The notes below the pieces were generated by a model. The model saw only the letters and a list, made by a program, of their open reading frames with translations. It had not been told where the DNA came from and ran no database searches. The position numbers were made by a program, and so were the translations under genes. A stretch of 9,626 nucleotides of DNA from assembly GCA_029213105.1 (NCBI GenBank), contig JARGNS010000102.1:1-9626 (forward strand), read 5' to 3'. Below, piece after piece: positions 1 through 8,400 of this stretch. Numbering within the stretch: the first letter of the stretch is position 1; each line of letters opens with the position of its first letter. This DNA comes from Planctomycetota bacterium. Lineage in GTDB: Bacteria > Planctomycetota > PLA2 > JAEUHO01.

Positions 1-800
1 ATGCCGCCACTCCGGCGGCCTTCGATCCCGCGGGCGACGGCCACGACGTCGTGATCTTCGATGGCTGGCTGCCCGAGACCTGGCCGACCACGATGCCGGC
101 GCTCGTCATCAAGCCCCCGCGCGCGCTGGGCCCCGTGCGCATCGCGCCCATCGAGGGCGCCGGACTGCCGGTGGACACGTTGCGCGCCGTCGATGAATCC
201 CATCCCGTGCTCTACGGCGTAGCCAGCGATCGGGTCGCCGTGACCCAGACGGCGGTACTCGACGCGGAGGGCTCCCTGACCCCGCTCTGGACCGGTGCCA
301 TGGGACCGCTCCTCGCCGCCGGGGAGGTCAAGGGCCAGAAGATCGTGGTCATGGCGTTCGCGGCGGACCGCTCCGAGCGGCTCGGCATGATGGCCTCGTA
401 CCCGCTGATGCTTGGCAACGCCATCTTCTGGCTTGGCCAGGACGACGAGGCCGCACGGCAAGGGCACAACCTGCGGACCGGCCACGTGGTCGAGACGTCG
501 GGGACCGAGCCGCTGGTGTGGGAGCGGGGCGACGGCACGGCGCTCGAGACGCTCTCGCCGCGCGCCGTCCACGAACTCGACCGCCTGGGCCTCTGGCGCA
601 TCGGCAGCATGCAGGGCAGCGCGTCGCTGCTCTCCAAGCACGAGTCCCTGCTTCATCCGCGCGCGGACGACGACGCGGCGGGCGCGGAGGTCGCCTCCGC
701 CGGAGGCCTGCGCGGTGACCTGCGTCCGCTGCTGCTCTGGTTGATGCTCGCCCTCCTCCTCCTCGAAGCGTGGTTGTTCCACCGCTACGCGGTCTACTAG
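1..800 (+). CDS. BatA-like VWA-family membrane protein, C-terminal part
   Basis: The frame is open to the left edge (codons begin at base 3), so the N-terminus lies outside the window; a GTG at 51 is in frame but is not a credible start. The visible 265 or so residues contain a soluble region with alternating hydrophobic strands (VVIFDGWLP, KIVVMAFA, YPLMLGNAIFWLG), typical of the amidotransferase-fold C-terminal half of BatA-like proteins. After an Asp/Ala-rich linker, one transmembrane helix follows (about nt 715-785, LLLWLMLALLLLEAWLF), leaving a very short tail. Full-length relatives have an N-terminal aerotolerance/BatA membrane segment and a VWA domain; neither is visible here. It ends 9 bases before the next, related gene, so the two are probably co-transcribed and may form a membrane complex. 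The family's biochemical role is poorly defined. Family call inferred from pattern and neighbour. Confidence 0.68.
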   Translation, partial: AATPAAFDPAGDGHDVVIFDGWLPETWPTTMPALVIKPPRALGPVRIAPIEGAGLPVDTLRAVDESHPVLYGVASDRVAVTQTAVLDAEGSLTPLWTGAMGPLLAAGEVKGQKIVVMAFAADRSERLGMMASYPLMLGNAIFWLGQDDEAARQGHNLRTGHVVETSGTEPLVWERGDGTALETLSPRAVHELDRLGLWRIGSMQGSASLLSKHESLLHPRADDDAAGAEVASAGGLRGDLRPLLLWLMLALLLLEAWLFHRYAVY

Positions 801-809
801 GCGCACCCC

Positions 810-3419
810 ATGGACTGGGCCAACCCCCTCGTACTCCTCTGGATCCTGCCCGCGGCCGCGCTGCTCTTCTGGGCGCAGCGCCGCTCGCTGCACCCCATGC
901 CGCCGGGCCGGCGCCGCGCCCTGCTCGTCGTGCGGATCCTGTGCGTCCTGCTGGTGCTGCTGGCGCTGGCCGCCCCGGCGTGGGAACTCGAGACCAAGGA
1001 CGAGACCGTCATCTTCGTACTCGACCACAGCAAGAGTCTCGGCGCGGAGGGCATGGCCGACGCGCAGACGCGCACCAACGGCCTGCTGGCGGAGCTGCCC
1101 TCGGGCACGCGCGTCGGCATCATCTCCGCGGGCGCGAGTACGCGCGTGCTGCGGCCCGTCGGCACCTCCCACGACCCCGTCACCCTCGATGCCGACCTGG
1201 CCACGAGCGACGGCCACCAGACGGATCTGGCAGCGGCCGTGGCCCTGGCCTCCGGGCTCTTTCCGCCCGGGACCGCACGCCGGCTCGTGCTGGTGAGCGA
1301 CGGCCTCGAGACCCGCGGCGACCTGCTCTCCGCTGCGCGCGAAGCCGCCCTGCGGGGGATCGTCATCGACGCGCTACCTGTCCATGGCCCCAGCCGCCCC
1401 GACGCGCGTGTCGTACGGCTGCGCTCGAGTCGAGCCCGCTCCCACGAAGGCGCCACGATTGCCCTGACCGCGGAGATCGAGAGCTCGGTCACGGCCAAGG
1501 CCCGGCTGCGACTCTTCGAGAACGGCGTCGAGGTCGAGAGCCGCGACCTCGACCTGAAGGGCGGGGAGGCGGCCACGGCCGTGTTCCAGCGCACGCCCGA
1601 GGAACGCAACCTCTACCGCTACCTCGTGCGCATCGAGGGACTCACCGACGACGCCATCCCCGAGAACAACGAAGCCATGAGCCTGGTCGAGGTGCGCGGG
1701 CGGCCGCTGCTGCTCTTGATCGAGGGTGACGCCGGCGAGGCGCACTACCTGACCGACGCCATGGCCAAGGAGGGCATCCGGCTGCACCAGCGCCCGCCGG
1801 AGTCCTTCCCGCAGAGCCTGCAGGAACTCGCCGCCTACGACGGCATCGTCGTCAGCGACGTGCCCGCCTTCCAGCTCTCCGAGCGCACGATGACCCTGAT
1901 CCACGACTACGTGGAGCAACTCGGCGGCGGCTTCCTCATGATCGGCGGCCTGCGCAGCTTCGGTGTCGGCGGCTACTACCGCACCCCCATCGAGGACATC
2001 CTCCCCGTGCGCATGCAGCCTCCGGACAAGGAGGAACGCTACTCCACCGCACTCTGCCTGGTGATCGACCGCTCGGGCTCCATGCGCGGTCAGAAGATCG
2101 AAGTCTGCAAGTCGGCGGCGATCGCCACGGCCGAGATGCTCTCGCGCAAGGACCACATCGGTGTCGTGGCCTTCGACAGCCGCGCGCACTGGGTCGTCCC
2201 GATGACGCGCGCCGGCAAGAAGGGCGACATCCAGGCTCGCATCGCCACGCTGAATGCGGGCGGCGGCACGAACATCTACCCGGGCATGAGCGCGGCGTAC
2301 GAATCGCTCAAGGCCATCAGCGCCCGCGTGAAGCACATGATCGTGCTCAGTGACGGGCGCACCCAAGGTGGTGGCTACGAGCAACTCGCCCAGCAAGCCC
2401 ACGGCGAGGACATCACGATCTCGACGGTGGGCGTCGGCTCCGGCGCCGACAATCAGCTGATGGCTCGCATCGCCCAGGCCGGTGGCGGCAAGCACTACGC
2501 CACGAGCGACCCCTCGAACATCCCGCGCATCTTCACGCAGGACGCCGCCACGCACCTCGGCAAGCTCATCCGCGAGCAGGCGTTCCGACCGCAGCAGGTC
2601 GAGTCGCATCCCATGCTCGCAGGCTGGGATGCCGCCAAGGCACCTGAGCTGCTCGGCTACGTGAAGACGATCCGCAAGGCGACGACCCAGGTCCCGCTGG
2701 TGACCGATCTCGGCGATCCGCTGCTGGCCCACTGGCGCTTCGGCCTCGGCAAGGTCACGGCCTTCACCTCGGACTGCAAGTCGCGCTGGGCCGCGCTCTG
2801 GATCTCGGGCTGGCCCGGCTACAGCCAGTTCTGGGGCCAGGTGCTACGCGAGATGGCCCGCAACCCCCAGGGCCGCAACATGGACGTGCACCTCACCCGG
2901 GACGCCCGCGGCGCGCGCATCGTCGTCGATGTCTTCGAGAGTGCGGCGTCGTTCAAGCACGCGGCCGACGTGCATGCCGACGTCTACTTCGTCCCCCAGG
3001 GCGCCCTGGGCGCGGCCATGAAGAACATCCGTAGCACCCAGCTCGAGCAGGTGGGGCCGGGCCGCTACGAGGGACGCTTCCGCCCCAAGGAGCCCGGCGT
3101 GTATCTGGTGCGCGCACGCACCGGTTCCGATCTGGTGTCGGCTGGGCTGGTCTACAACGTATCGAGCGAGACCGCCTCGGCGCGCGTCGACGAAGACCGC
3201 CTGGGGCAGGTCACGCGCACGACGGGAGGCGCCATGCTCGGCGACACGGCCACCGCCTTGGCCGCCATGGAGGCGAGCCACGCGCGCTACGTCGACTTGA
3301 CCCCGTGGATCCTGATCCTGCTGCTGCTGCTCTTCCTCGCCGACATCGCCATCCGCCGCTGGGAGAACGTCCTGGGCATCTACGACTACACCCTCGGCAT
3401 GGTGCTCAAGAAGGCATGA
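810..3419 (+). CDS. Membrane protein with two VWA domains and a glutamine-amidotransferase-fold domain
   Basis: The protein has 869 residues. Two N-terminal membrane helices (about residues 6-22 and 37-56) are followed by a first VWA domain with a complete MIDAS metal site: D72-x-S74-x-S76, T138 and D164. After a beta-rich stretch, an amidotransferase-like fold occupies about 298-410 (starts RPLLLLIEGD, contains GGGFLMIGG). It lacks an obvious catalytic Cys, so it is probably structural. A second VWA domain (about 414-590) also has an intact MIDAS: D420-x-S422-x-S424, T487 and D515. A further beta-rich region leads to a C-terminal helix (about 833-852) and a basic tail. The large central part is therefore likely extracytoplasmic. 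The ATG at 810 is the first in-frame start after the upstream stop and directly precedes the BatA-like helix; no good Shine-Dalgarno is visible. Known relatives sit beside MoxR/DUF58/BatA genes, with proposed chaperone or envelope-stress roles; no exact function can be assigned. Confidence 0.88.
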   Translation: MDWANPLVLLWILPAAALLFWAQRRSLHPMPPGRRRALLVVRILCVLLVLLALAAPAWELETKDETVIFVLDHSKSLGAEGMADAQTRTNGLLAELPSGTRVGIISAGASTRVLRPVGTSHDPVTLDADLATSDGHQTDLAAAVALASGLFPPGTARRLVLVSDGLETRGDLLSAAREAALRGIVIDALPVHGPSRPDARVVRLRSSRARSHEGATIALTAEIESSVTAKARLRLFENGVEVESRDLDLKGGEAATAVFQRTPEERNLYRYLVRIEGLTDDAIPENNEAMSLVEVRGRPLLLLIEGDAGEAHYLTDAMAKEGIRLHQRPPESFPQSLQELAAYDGIVVSDVPAFQLSERTMTLIHDYVEQLGGGFLMIGGLRSFGVGGYYRTPIEDILPVRMQPPDKEERYSTALCLVIDRSGSMRGQKIEVCKSAAIATAEMLSRKDHIGVVAFDSRAHWVVPMTRAGKKGDIQARIATLNAGGGTNIYPGMSAAYESLKAISARVKHMIVLSDGRTQGGGYEQLAQQAHGEDITISTVGVGSGADNQLMARIAQAGGGKHYATSDPSNIPRIFTQDAATHLGKLIREQAFRPQQVESHPMLAGWDAAKAPELLGYVKTIRKATTQVPLVTDLGDPLLAHWRFGLGKVTAFTSDCKSRWAALWISGWPGYSQFWGQVLREMARNPQGRNMDVHLTRDARGARIVVDVFESAASFKHAADVHADVYFVPQGALGAAMKNIRSTQLEQVGPGRYEGRFRPKEPGVYLVRARTGSDLVSAGLVYNVSSETASARVDEDRLGQVTRTTGGAMLGDTATALAAMEASHARYVDLTPWILILLLLLFLADIAIRRWENVLGIYDYTLGMVLKKA

Positions 3420-3595
3420 GCGACTTCGTGGCCCAGCAATGGCCGGAGCCGCTGGAACCCGCCCTGGCAAACAACGCGCCCCTGCAGGGCCGCGCGCCAC
3501 CCGGGCGCGCCTGGAAGATCCTCCTGGGCCTGCTGCTCACCGTCGTGGTGTTCTTCCTGCTCGCCCTGACGTTCCTGCCCGCAGGCCTCGGCTGA
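3416..3595 (+). CDS. Small single-span membrane protein; probable N-terminal part of a gene split by an in-frame TGA
   Basis: The ATG at 3416 overlaps the TGA of the upstream gene (ATGA), a typical coupled arrangement in an operon. It gives a 59-residue product: a Pro/Ala-rich cytoplasmic leader with several Arg residues, then one strong membrane helix (about residues 34-54, ILLGLLLTVVVFFLLALTF) and a short LPAGLG tail. Positive charges before the helix suggest an N-in, C-out topology. The frame stays open after the TGA at 3593-3595 as far as 4069, and a recognisable domain starts immediately behind it. The short product is therefore more likely the membrane anchor of a longer protein than a complete protein. 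An alternative is that the TGA is a genuine stop and the two parts are separate genes. Confidence 0.6.
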   Translation: MSDFVAQQWPEPLEPALANNAPLQGRAPPGRAWKILLGLLLTVVVFFLLALTFLPAGLG

Positions 3596-4069
3596 GGCAG
3601 CAACCGGGTCACGGTCCGTGGCCGACTGCTGGATGCGAGCACCGGAGAGCCCCTGGCTGGCGTGTGGCTCATGAGCCTGCCGCGCGCGGCGTGGAACGAG
3701 GCCGAGCACGTGGCCTTCTACCGCGAGCACAACGAGGAACAGCGGCGCGAGCTGGAGGCGCGCGGCGAACCCGCCGACCCCCTCGCCCTGTTTGCCGGGT
3801 CCCTGTGCCCGAGCACGACGACCGACGCGGCAGGTGTCTTCCAGCTCGTGCTGGACGTCCCCAGCTCGTCGTCGTACACGGCGTTCGGACGGAAGCTCTC
3901 CGCGAGTGGCAACGAGCCCCGCGACGGCATCGAGGCCCTGCGGATCGAGCGCCCGGGACACGACCCGGTCCTCGTCATGGCCCCCGCCGGTACGTGGACG
4001 CGGGTGCCGGACTCACGCGGATGGGAGCACTACGCCGACTGGGACCTCGGGAACGTCCGTGTCCCTTGA
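3596..4069 (+). pseudogene. Carboxypeptidase-regulatory-like domain, downstream half of a TGA-split gene
   Basis: This stretch is in the same frame as the small membrane protein just before it and is separated from it only by one TGA. It opens with VTVRGRLLDASTGEPLAGVW, the hallmark first strands of a carboxypeptidase-regulatory-like (transthyretin-type) beta-sandwich. Its later strand TTTDAAGVFQLVLDVP is also typical of that fold. A charged helix-like insertion (EAEHVAFYREHNEEQRRELE) separates them, and the tail is HYADWDLGNVRVP. The only in-frame standard start is GTG at 3662, which would cut off the first strands; no ATG precedes it. A gene finder would probably call 3662-4069 (135 residues). 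Together with the upstream part, the whole would be a 217-codon membrane-anchored extracytoplasmic protein. No enzymatic residues are evident; the fold is usually structural or binding. It ends 6 bases before the convergent STAS gene. Confidence 0.6.
3607..3623 (+). other. Hairpin 11 nt downstream of the in-frame TGA (SECIS-like geometry)
   Basis: GGTCAC (3607-3612) pairs with GTGGCC (3618-3623), including one G-U pair, around the loop GGTCC. In RNA this is a 6-bp stem with a 5-nt loop starting GG. The stem base is 11 nt and the loop 17 nt after the TGA. These distances and the G at the loop start fall within the general description of bacterial SECIS elements. Short GC-rich hairpins are common by chance in DNA of this composition, so this is a candidate only. 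Confidence 0.2.
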
Positions 4070-4075
4070 GCGGAG

Positions 4076-4447
4076 CTAGACCTCGCCGCCCTGCAGCCAG
4101 GCCAGCGCGATATCCCGCTCGGCATACTGGAACGCGCGGACCTCCGCGCCGACGAAGTGATCCACGACGCGCGGCATGAAGCCCGCCACGGTGGAGTCCG
4201 TCGCAATCGCGATCCGGGCGATGGCCTCGTGGTGCGCCCGCACGAACTTGATGTGGGAGACGAACCCGGCGAAGCCCGTCCAGCCGGGGAAGTACTCGGC
4301 CTCGATCAAGAGGCCTGCCAGCGACCCCCGAAGCTCGATGTACGGATCCACGACGGCTGTCAGCGCAGCGAAGTCCTCCGCACTCAGCCGCTCGACGGGT
4401 CGCACGACCACGACGCCGACGGTCTCCAGGATCTCGTACTCGAGCAC
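4076..4447 (-). CDS. SpoIIAA-like (STAS-fold) protein
   Basis: With the GTG at 4447 as start the product is 123 residues, the usual size of the SpoIIAA-like family (the former DUF3478 group). It begins VLEYEILETVGVVVVRP and continues through LSAEDFAALTAVVDPYI, GLLIEAEYFPGW, FVRAHHEAIARIAIATDS, VVDHFVGAEVRAFQY and a final ALAWLQG. This is the characteristic strand-helix order of the family, including the EAE-FPGW segment. GGGGAG lies 5 bases upstream of the GTG, which decides the start. The frame is open further up to 4561, but that extension has no family resemblance and would overlap the next gene. An ATT one codon upstream is a less likely start. The protein is cytosolic and its role is generally unknown; lipid binding or regulation by protein contacts has been suggested for the fold. 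It converges on the plus-strand operon with a 6-base gap. Confidence 0.85.
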   Translation of the reverse strand: MLEYEILETVGVVVVRPVERLSAEDFAALTAVVDPYIELRGSLAGLLIEAEYFPGWTGFAGFVSHIKFVRAHHEAIARIAIATDSTVAGFMPRVVDHFVGAEVRAFQYAERDIALAWLQGGEV

Positions 4448-4536
4448 AATGACTCCCCACGCCCTTCGCCGGCCCCAGCTACCCGGCACATCGCCGAGAC
4501 GAAACCGGGTCGACTCGCCTGGGTAGAGCGTACAAC
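4448..4536. promoter_or_regulatory. Divergent intergenic region between the STAS gene and the DCC-family gene
   Basis: These 89 bases separate two divergently transcribed genes, so they should hold both promoters. I see no convincing -35/-10 pair on either strand. A 6-base inverted repeat, ACCCGG (4481-4486) and CCGGGT (4505-4510) with an 18-base spacer, could be an operator but is also expected by chance at this GC content. Confidence 0.3.
4453..4458 (-). promoter_or_regulatory. Shine-Dalgarno of the SpoIIAA-like gene
   Basis: On the minus strand this reads GGGGAG, 5 bases before the GTG at 4447. It supports that start over the longer open frame reaching 4561. Confidence 0.55.
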
Positions 4537-5424
4537 ATGCCCATGGAGACGCGCGCGGCACCCAAGATCCTCGTCTACGACGGCGACTGCCGGATGTGCA
4601 CCCAGTTCAGCCGCGTGGCCGAGAAGCGCTGGCTTGTCGGCGACGCCGAACGCCGCGCCGCAGACAGCTTCGAGGGCGACGAGGCCGTGCGGCTGGCGGA
4701 GGCGGGCGTCCACAACGAACTGGCCGTCATCGAGCCTGCCAGCGGCGAGATCCGGAGCGGCTACGACGGCATCCTGTGGCTCATGCGCAGTGGCTCCCTC
4801 GGCTGGCTGACCCCGCTGTTCGCGCGTGGTCCGCTCGCATGGCTTGGGCGCACCGACTACCGGACCGTCGCCTACAACCGTCGCATCCTCTCACCCGTCT
4901 CCCGCTCCGTCACGTGCGCCTGCGACCCCGACCTGCACCGGGGCTATCGCTGGACGTTCATCGTGCTCTGCGCGGCATGGATGACCTTCGTGATGACGGT
5001 GGCCGCCTGGATGCTGCTCGGGGGCCAGCCGTGGCTGGGCGGCGGCCTGCTGCTGGCCTGGGGCATCGTCGCGCTGCCCGCCGCCGCCTTCCCCACCCCC
5101 CGGAACCTCGACCACCTGGGACACACGGCCTTCATCGCGACCCTCATGACCCTGCCCATGTTGGCGGCCGTGATCGTCCGAGCACTGGTGCTGATCACGT
5201 GGGCGGCCGGCTGGGCCCCGGATCTGGTGGACGGTCCGCAAGACGGGGCCCTGCTCTTCGCCGCCAGTGCCTGGGGACTGGCGCTCCCGCTGGCGTTGTG
5301 GGGCTGCCTGCGACGGCTGCCGCTCCTGCAGCACAGCCGTGCGACCGCGCTGGCCGCGGCCCTGGTGCTTTGGACCGTCCCCCTCGCCGTCGTACTGCTC
5401 TTCGGTGCCGCGAGCCCCGGGTAG
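4537..5424 (+). CDS. DCC-family thiol-disulfide oxidoreductase with multi-span membrane C-terminus
   Basis: The N-terminal 120 or so residues match the DCC (DUF393) thioredoxin-like family. They contain the signature VYDGDCRMC, with redox pair C18-x-x-C21, and the later segments YDGILWLMRSGSLGWL, PLAWLGR and YRTVAYNRRILSP. A second pair, C127-x-C129 (CAC), sits just before the membrane. From about residue 139 roughly five hydrophobic helices follow (about 139-162, 168-185, 196-220, 232-250 and 264-290), with a His-containing turn PRNLDHLGHTAF. The thioredoxin-like domain is probably cytoplasmic, as there is no signal peptide. It likely acts in thiol redox exchange at the membrane; substrate unknown. 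The ATG at 4537 is used here; ATG 4543 is an equally possible start and neither has a clear Shine-Dalgarno. The ABC-F gene follows after 9 bases, so they are likely co-transcribed. Confidence 0.83.
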   Translation: MPMETRAAPKILVYDGDCRMCTQFSRVAEKRWLVGDAERRAADSFEGDEAVRLAEAGVHNELAVIEPASGEIRSGYDGILWLMRSGSLGWLTPLFARGPLAWLGRTDYRTVAYNRRILSPVSRSVTCACDPDLHRGYRWTFIVLCAAWMTFVMTVAAWMLLGGQPWLGGGLLLAWGIVALPAAAFPTPRNLDHLGHTAFIATLMTLPMLAAVIVRALVLITWAAGWAPDLVDGPQDGALLFAASAWGLALPLALWGCLRRLPLLQHSRATALAAALVLWTVPLAVVLLFGAASPG

Positions 5425-5433
5425 GCTTCCCGC

Positions 5434-8400
5434 ATGGCCCTGATCTCCGCCAACGGCGTCCGCATGCACTTCGGCGGCCCTCTGCTGCTCGACGGGGTGA
5501 ACGCCGAGGTCGAGCCCGGTGCGCGCATCGGTCTGATCGGCCGCAATGGCACGGGCAAGTCGACCCTGCTCCGACTCCTGGCCGAACAGATGGAGCCGAC
5601 CGAGGGCAGCATCGTCCACCAGCCGCGCCTGCGCGTCGCCTACCAGGCGCAGGAACTGCACTTCGATCCCGGGCGCACCGTGCACCAGGAGATGAAGGCC
5701 GTCTTCGCCGATGCCTCGGCGCTTCAGCAGCGCCTGCACGATCTCGAGGAGCAGATCGCCGCCACGCCGGACGAGACCCTGCGCGGGCGACTGCTGCGCG
5801 ACTACGAGCACCTCCAGCAAGAGCAGGAGCAGGCCGGCATCTACGATCTCGATCGCCGCATCGAGTCGGTCTTGAGCAGTCTGGGGCTCCCGGAGAGTGC
5901 GTGGCATCAGCCCATCGAAGGGTTCTCGGGCGGCGAGCGCAACGTGATCGGTCTGGCGCGGGCCGTCTTGCGTGACCCCGATGTGCTGCTGCTGGACGAG
6001 CCCTCCAACCACCTCGACATGGAAGGCGTGGAGTGGTTCATCGACTGGGTCCGCCGCTCGCGGGCCGCGGTCGTGATGGTCAGCCACAACCGGCACCTGC
6101 TCGACGCCGTCTGCAAGGAGATCTGGGAGCTGCGCCGCTCGAAGGTCGTTCCGTGGACGGGGAACTACACCGAGTTCACCCAGCTCAAGGCCGAGGCCGA
6201 CGCGCGCCAGGAACGGCAGTTCAAGTCCCAGCAGCGCCTCATCGCCCGGATCGAGTTCCAGGCCCGCCGCCTGCGAGACATGGCCGCCGCCTACGACGAC
6301 CCCGGTCAAGCCAAGCGCGCCAAGGCAATGCTGCGACGCATCGAGCAGATGGACCGTGTCGAGCGCCCGGACACGAACGAGCGAACCTTCGGCGCGGCCA
6401 TCAAGGGCAGCGGTCGCCACGGGCGCATCGCCCTGACGATCAAGGACTTCCACTTCGCCTACGGCGAGCGCGTCCTGTTCGACGGCGCCAATCTCGAGGT
6501 CGAGTACGGCGACCGCATCTGCCTCGTCGGCAACAACGGCAGCGGCAAGTCCACGCTGCTGCACCAGATCCTCGATCACGGCGGCTGGGAGAACCCGACC
6601 CTGCGTCTCGGCAAGGCCGTGAAGGTCGGCGACTACCGGCAGCTACGCGACGAGCTCGACGAGGGCCAGACCCTCGAGGACTGGGCGATCAACACGACGC
6701 GCAAGCCTCGCAACGAAGCTGTCGAGTTGCTCCACCGCTTCCTCTTCACGCGCGAGGACCTCGACCGATCCATCGGCACGCTCTCCGGCGGCGAGAAGAG
6801 CCGACTGCAGCTCGCCCGCCTCGTGCACGAGGACGTCAACTTCCTCATGCTCGACGAGCCCACCAACCACCTGGACATCCAGGCCTGCGAGCAGCTCGAG
6901 GAGATGCTGCTCGACTTCCAAGGCACCCTGCTGGTCATCAGTCACGACCGCTACTTCCTCGACAAGCTCGTGGATCGCGTCGTCGAGGTGAAGGACCAGA
7001 CCCTGATCGACCACCCGATGCGCTTCGCCGAGTGGTGGCACAAGAAGGAGAACGCCGGGGAGTTCGGACGCCACACCGCCCTGCGCGATCGGCGCGGCGA
7101 GTCCGAGGGCAAGCAGGCCAAGCGCAACGCCTTCGAGGAGGAGCGCGAGCGGCGGCGCGAGCACAATCGCTTGCGCAACCGCCACCGCGATCTCGAAGAG
7201 CGCATCGCGAAGCTCGAAGCGCGAATCCAGGACCTCGAGCAGCGCCTGGAGGGAGCCTACGCCCCGGGGACGGATCCCGGCTTGGCCGAGACACTCCTCA
7301 GCGAGCTGCAGACGGGCAAGACCGAGCTCTCGACGCTCTACGAGGACTGGGAGTCCGTCTCGACCGCCCTCGAGGCCATGTCGCCACGCCCTCCGGGGAG
7401 GGCGAGCTCGGGACTAGAACCAGTCCTTGCGGCGGAAGAACCAGAGCATGCCCAGGGCGACGGTGAACATGGAGCCCATGCAGATCCAGAAGCCGTACTC
7501 CCCCACGGCACCTGGCAGCGGATCGAAGTTCATCCCGAAGATGCCTGCGATGAGCGAGAGCGGCATCATGACGGTGGCGATGATCGTGAGGGTCCGCATG
7601 ATCTCGCTGAGGCGGTTGTTCACGACGGCCAGATAGGCGTCGCGCGTCACCGAGAGCCCTTCGCGCGCGGACTCCAGGAGTTCGAACACGCGCAGGATGT
7701 GGTCGTAGACATCGCGCAGGTACGGCACCACGTCCTGCCCGATGGCGGGGTGCTGCAGACGACACAGCGAGGCGCATACATCCCGCTGACCGCGCGTCAC
7801 CCGCAGCAGTCCGATCACGCGCCGCCGCATGTGGAGGATCGCCTCCATGCTGGAGGGATCCGGGTTCCCCATCACGAGATCCTCGAGCTGGGTCATCTCC
7901 TCGAGGACGTCGGCCGTGAGTCCTTCGAACCCGCCCGTCATGTGGTCGATCACCACGTGCGCCAGGGCATCGGGGCTGGTCAGAAGGTGCTCCGGTGCCG
8001 CCTCGACACGCGCCGCGATCTGGTCCATGGCGTCCGACTCGGTCCGCTGCATGGTGACGATCCACTTGTCCGCCAGGAACACGGCGATCTTCCGCGTCTG
8101 GGTGTGGGCCTTCTTGACGGGCGTCTGGACGATGAAGAACAGATGCTCGCCGTAGACCTCGAGCTTGGGCGGCTGGTCTTCGTTGAGGGCATCGCGCACC
8201 GCCAGGGGGTGCAGGTCGAGGATGGCGCAGACCGCGGCCACGTCCTCGTCCGTCGGCTCGATCAACGACACCCAGTCGGGACGGTCGATGGCCAAGGCCG
8301 CACGCATGGCGTCGGCGCCTGTCTTGCGCTCCATCTCGCCACCGACCAGGCTGCGCACGATGATCGTCACGGGGTAGTCCTCCTCCTCGTCGGCGGATGG

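Noticed and set aside
770..1729. Plus-strand open frame of 319 codons overlapping the start of the VWA gene
   Set aside because: Arg/Pro/Ala-rich translation is typical of a +1 shadow frame; the VWA frame carries the real motifs.
1374..2732. Long minus-strand open frame (452 codons) opposite the VWA gene
   Set aside because: It is codon-aligned antisense to a clear coding gene, has His/Asp/Ala-rich composition and no recognisable motif. Such frames arise in GC-rich DNA because the codons giving antisense stops are rare.
4481..4510. Inverted repeat ACCCGG...CCGGGT as an operator
   Set aside because: Six-base GC-only arms with an 18-base spacer are expected by chance here, and no promoter elements flank it.
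4448..4561. N-terminal extension of the SpoIIAA-like protein to 4561
   Set aside because: It would overlap the divergent DCC gene start, has no family similarity, and the GTG at 4447 has GGGGAG in place.
4891..6579. Minus-strand open frame of 562 codons across the DCC and ABC-F genes
   Set aside because: It is antisense to two well-supported genes in the same codon phase, without family motifs.
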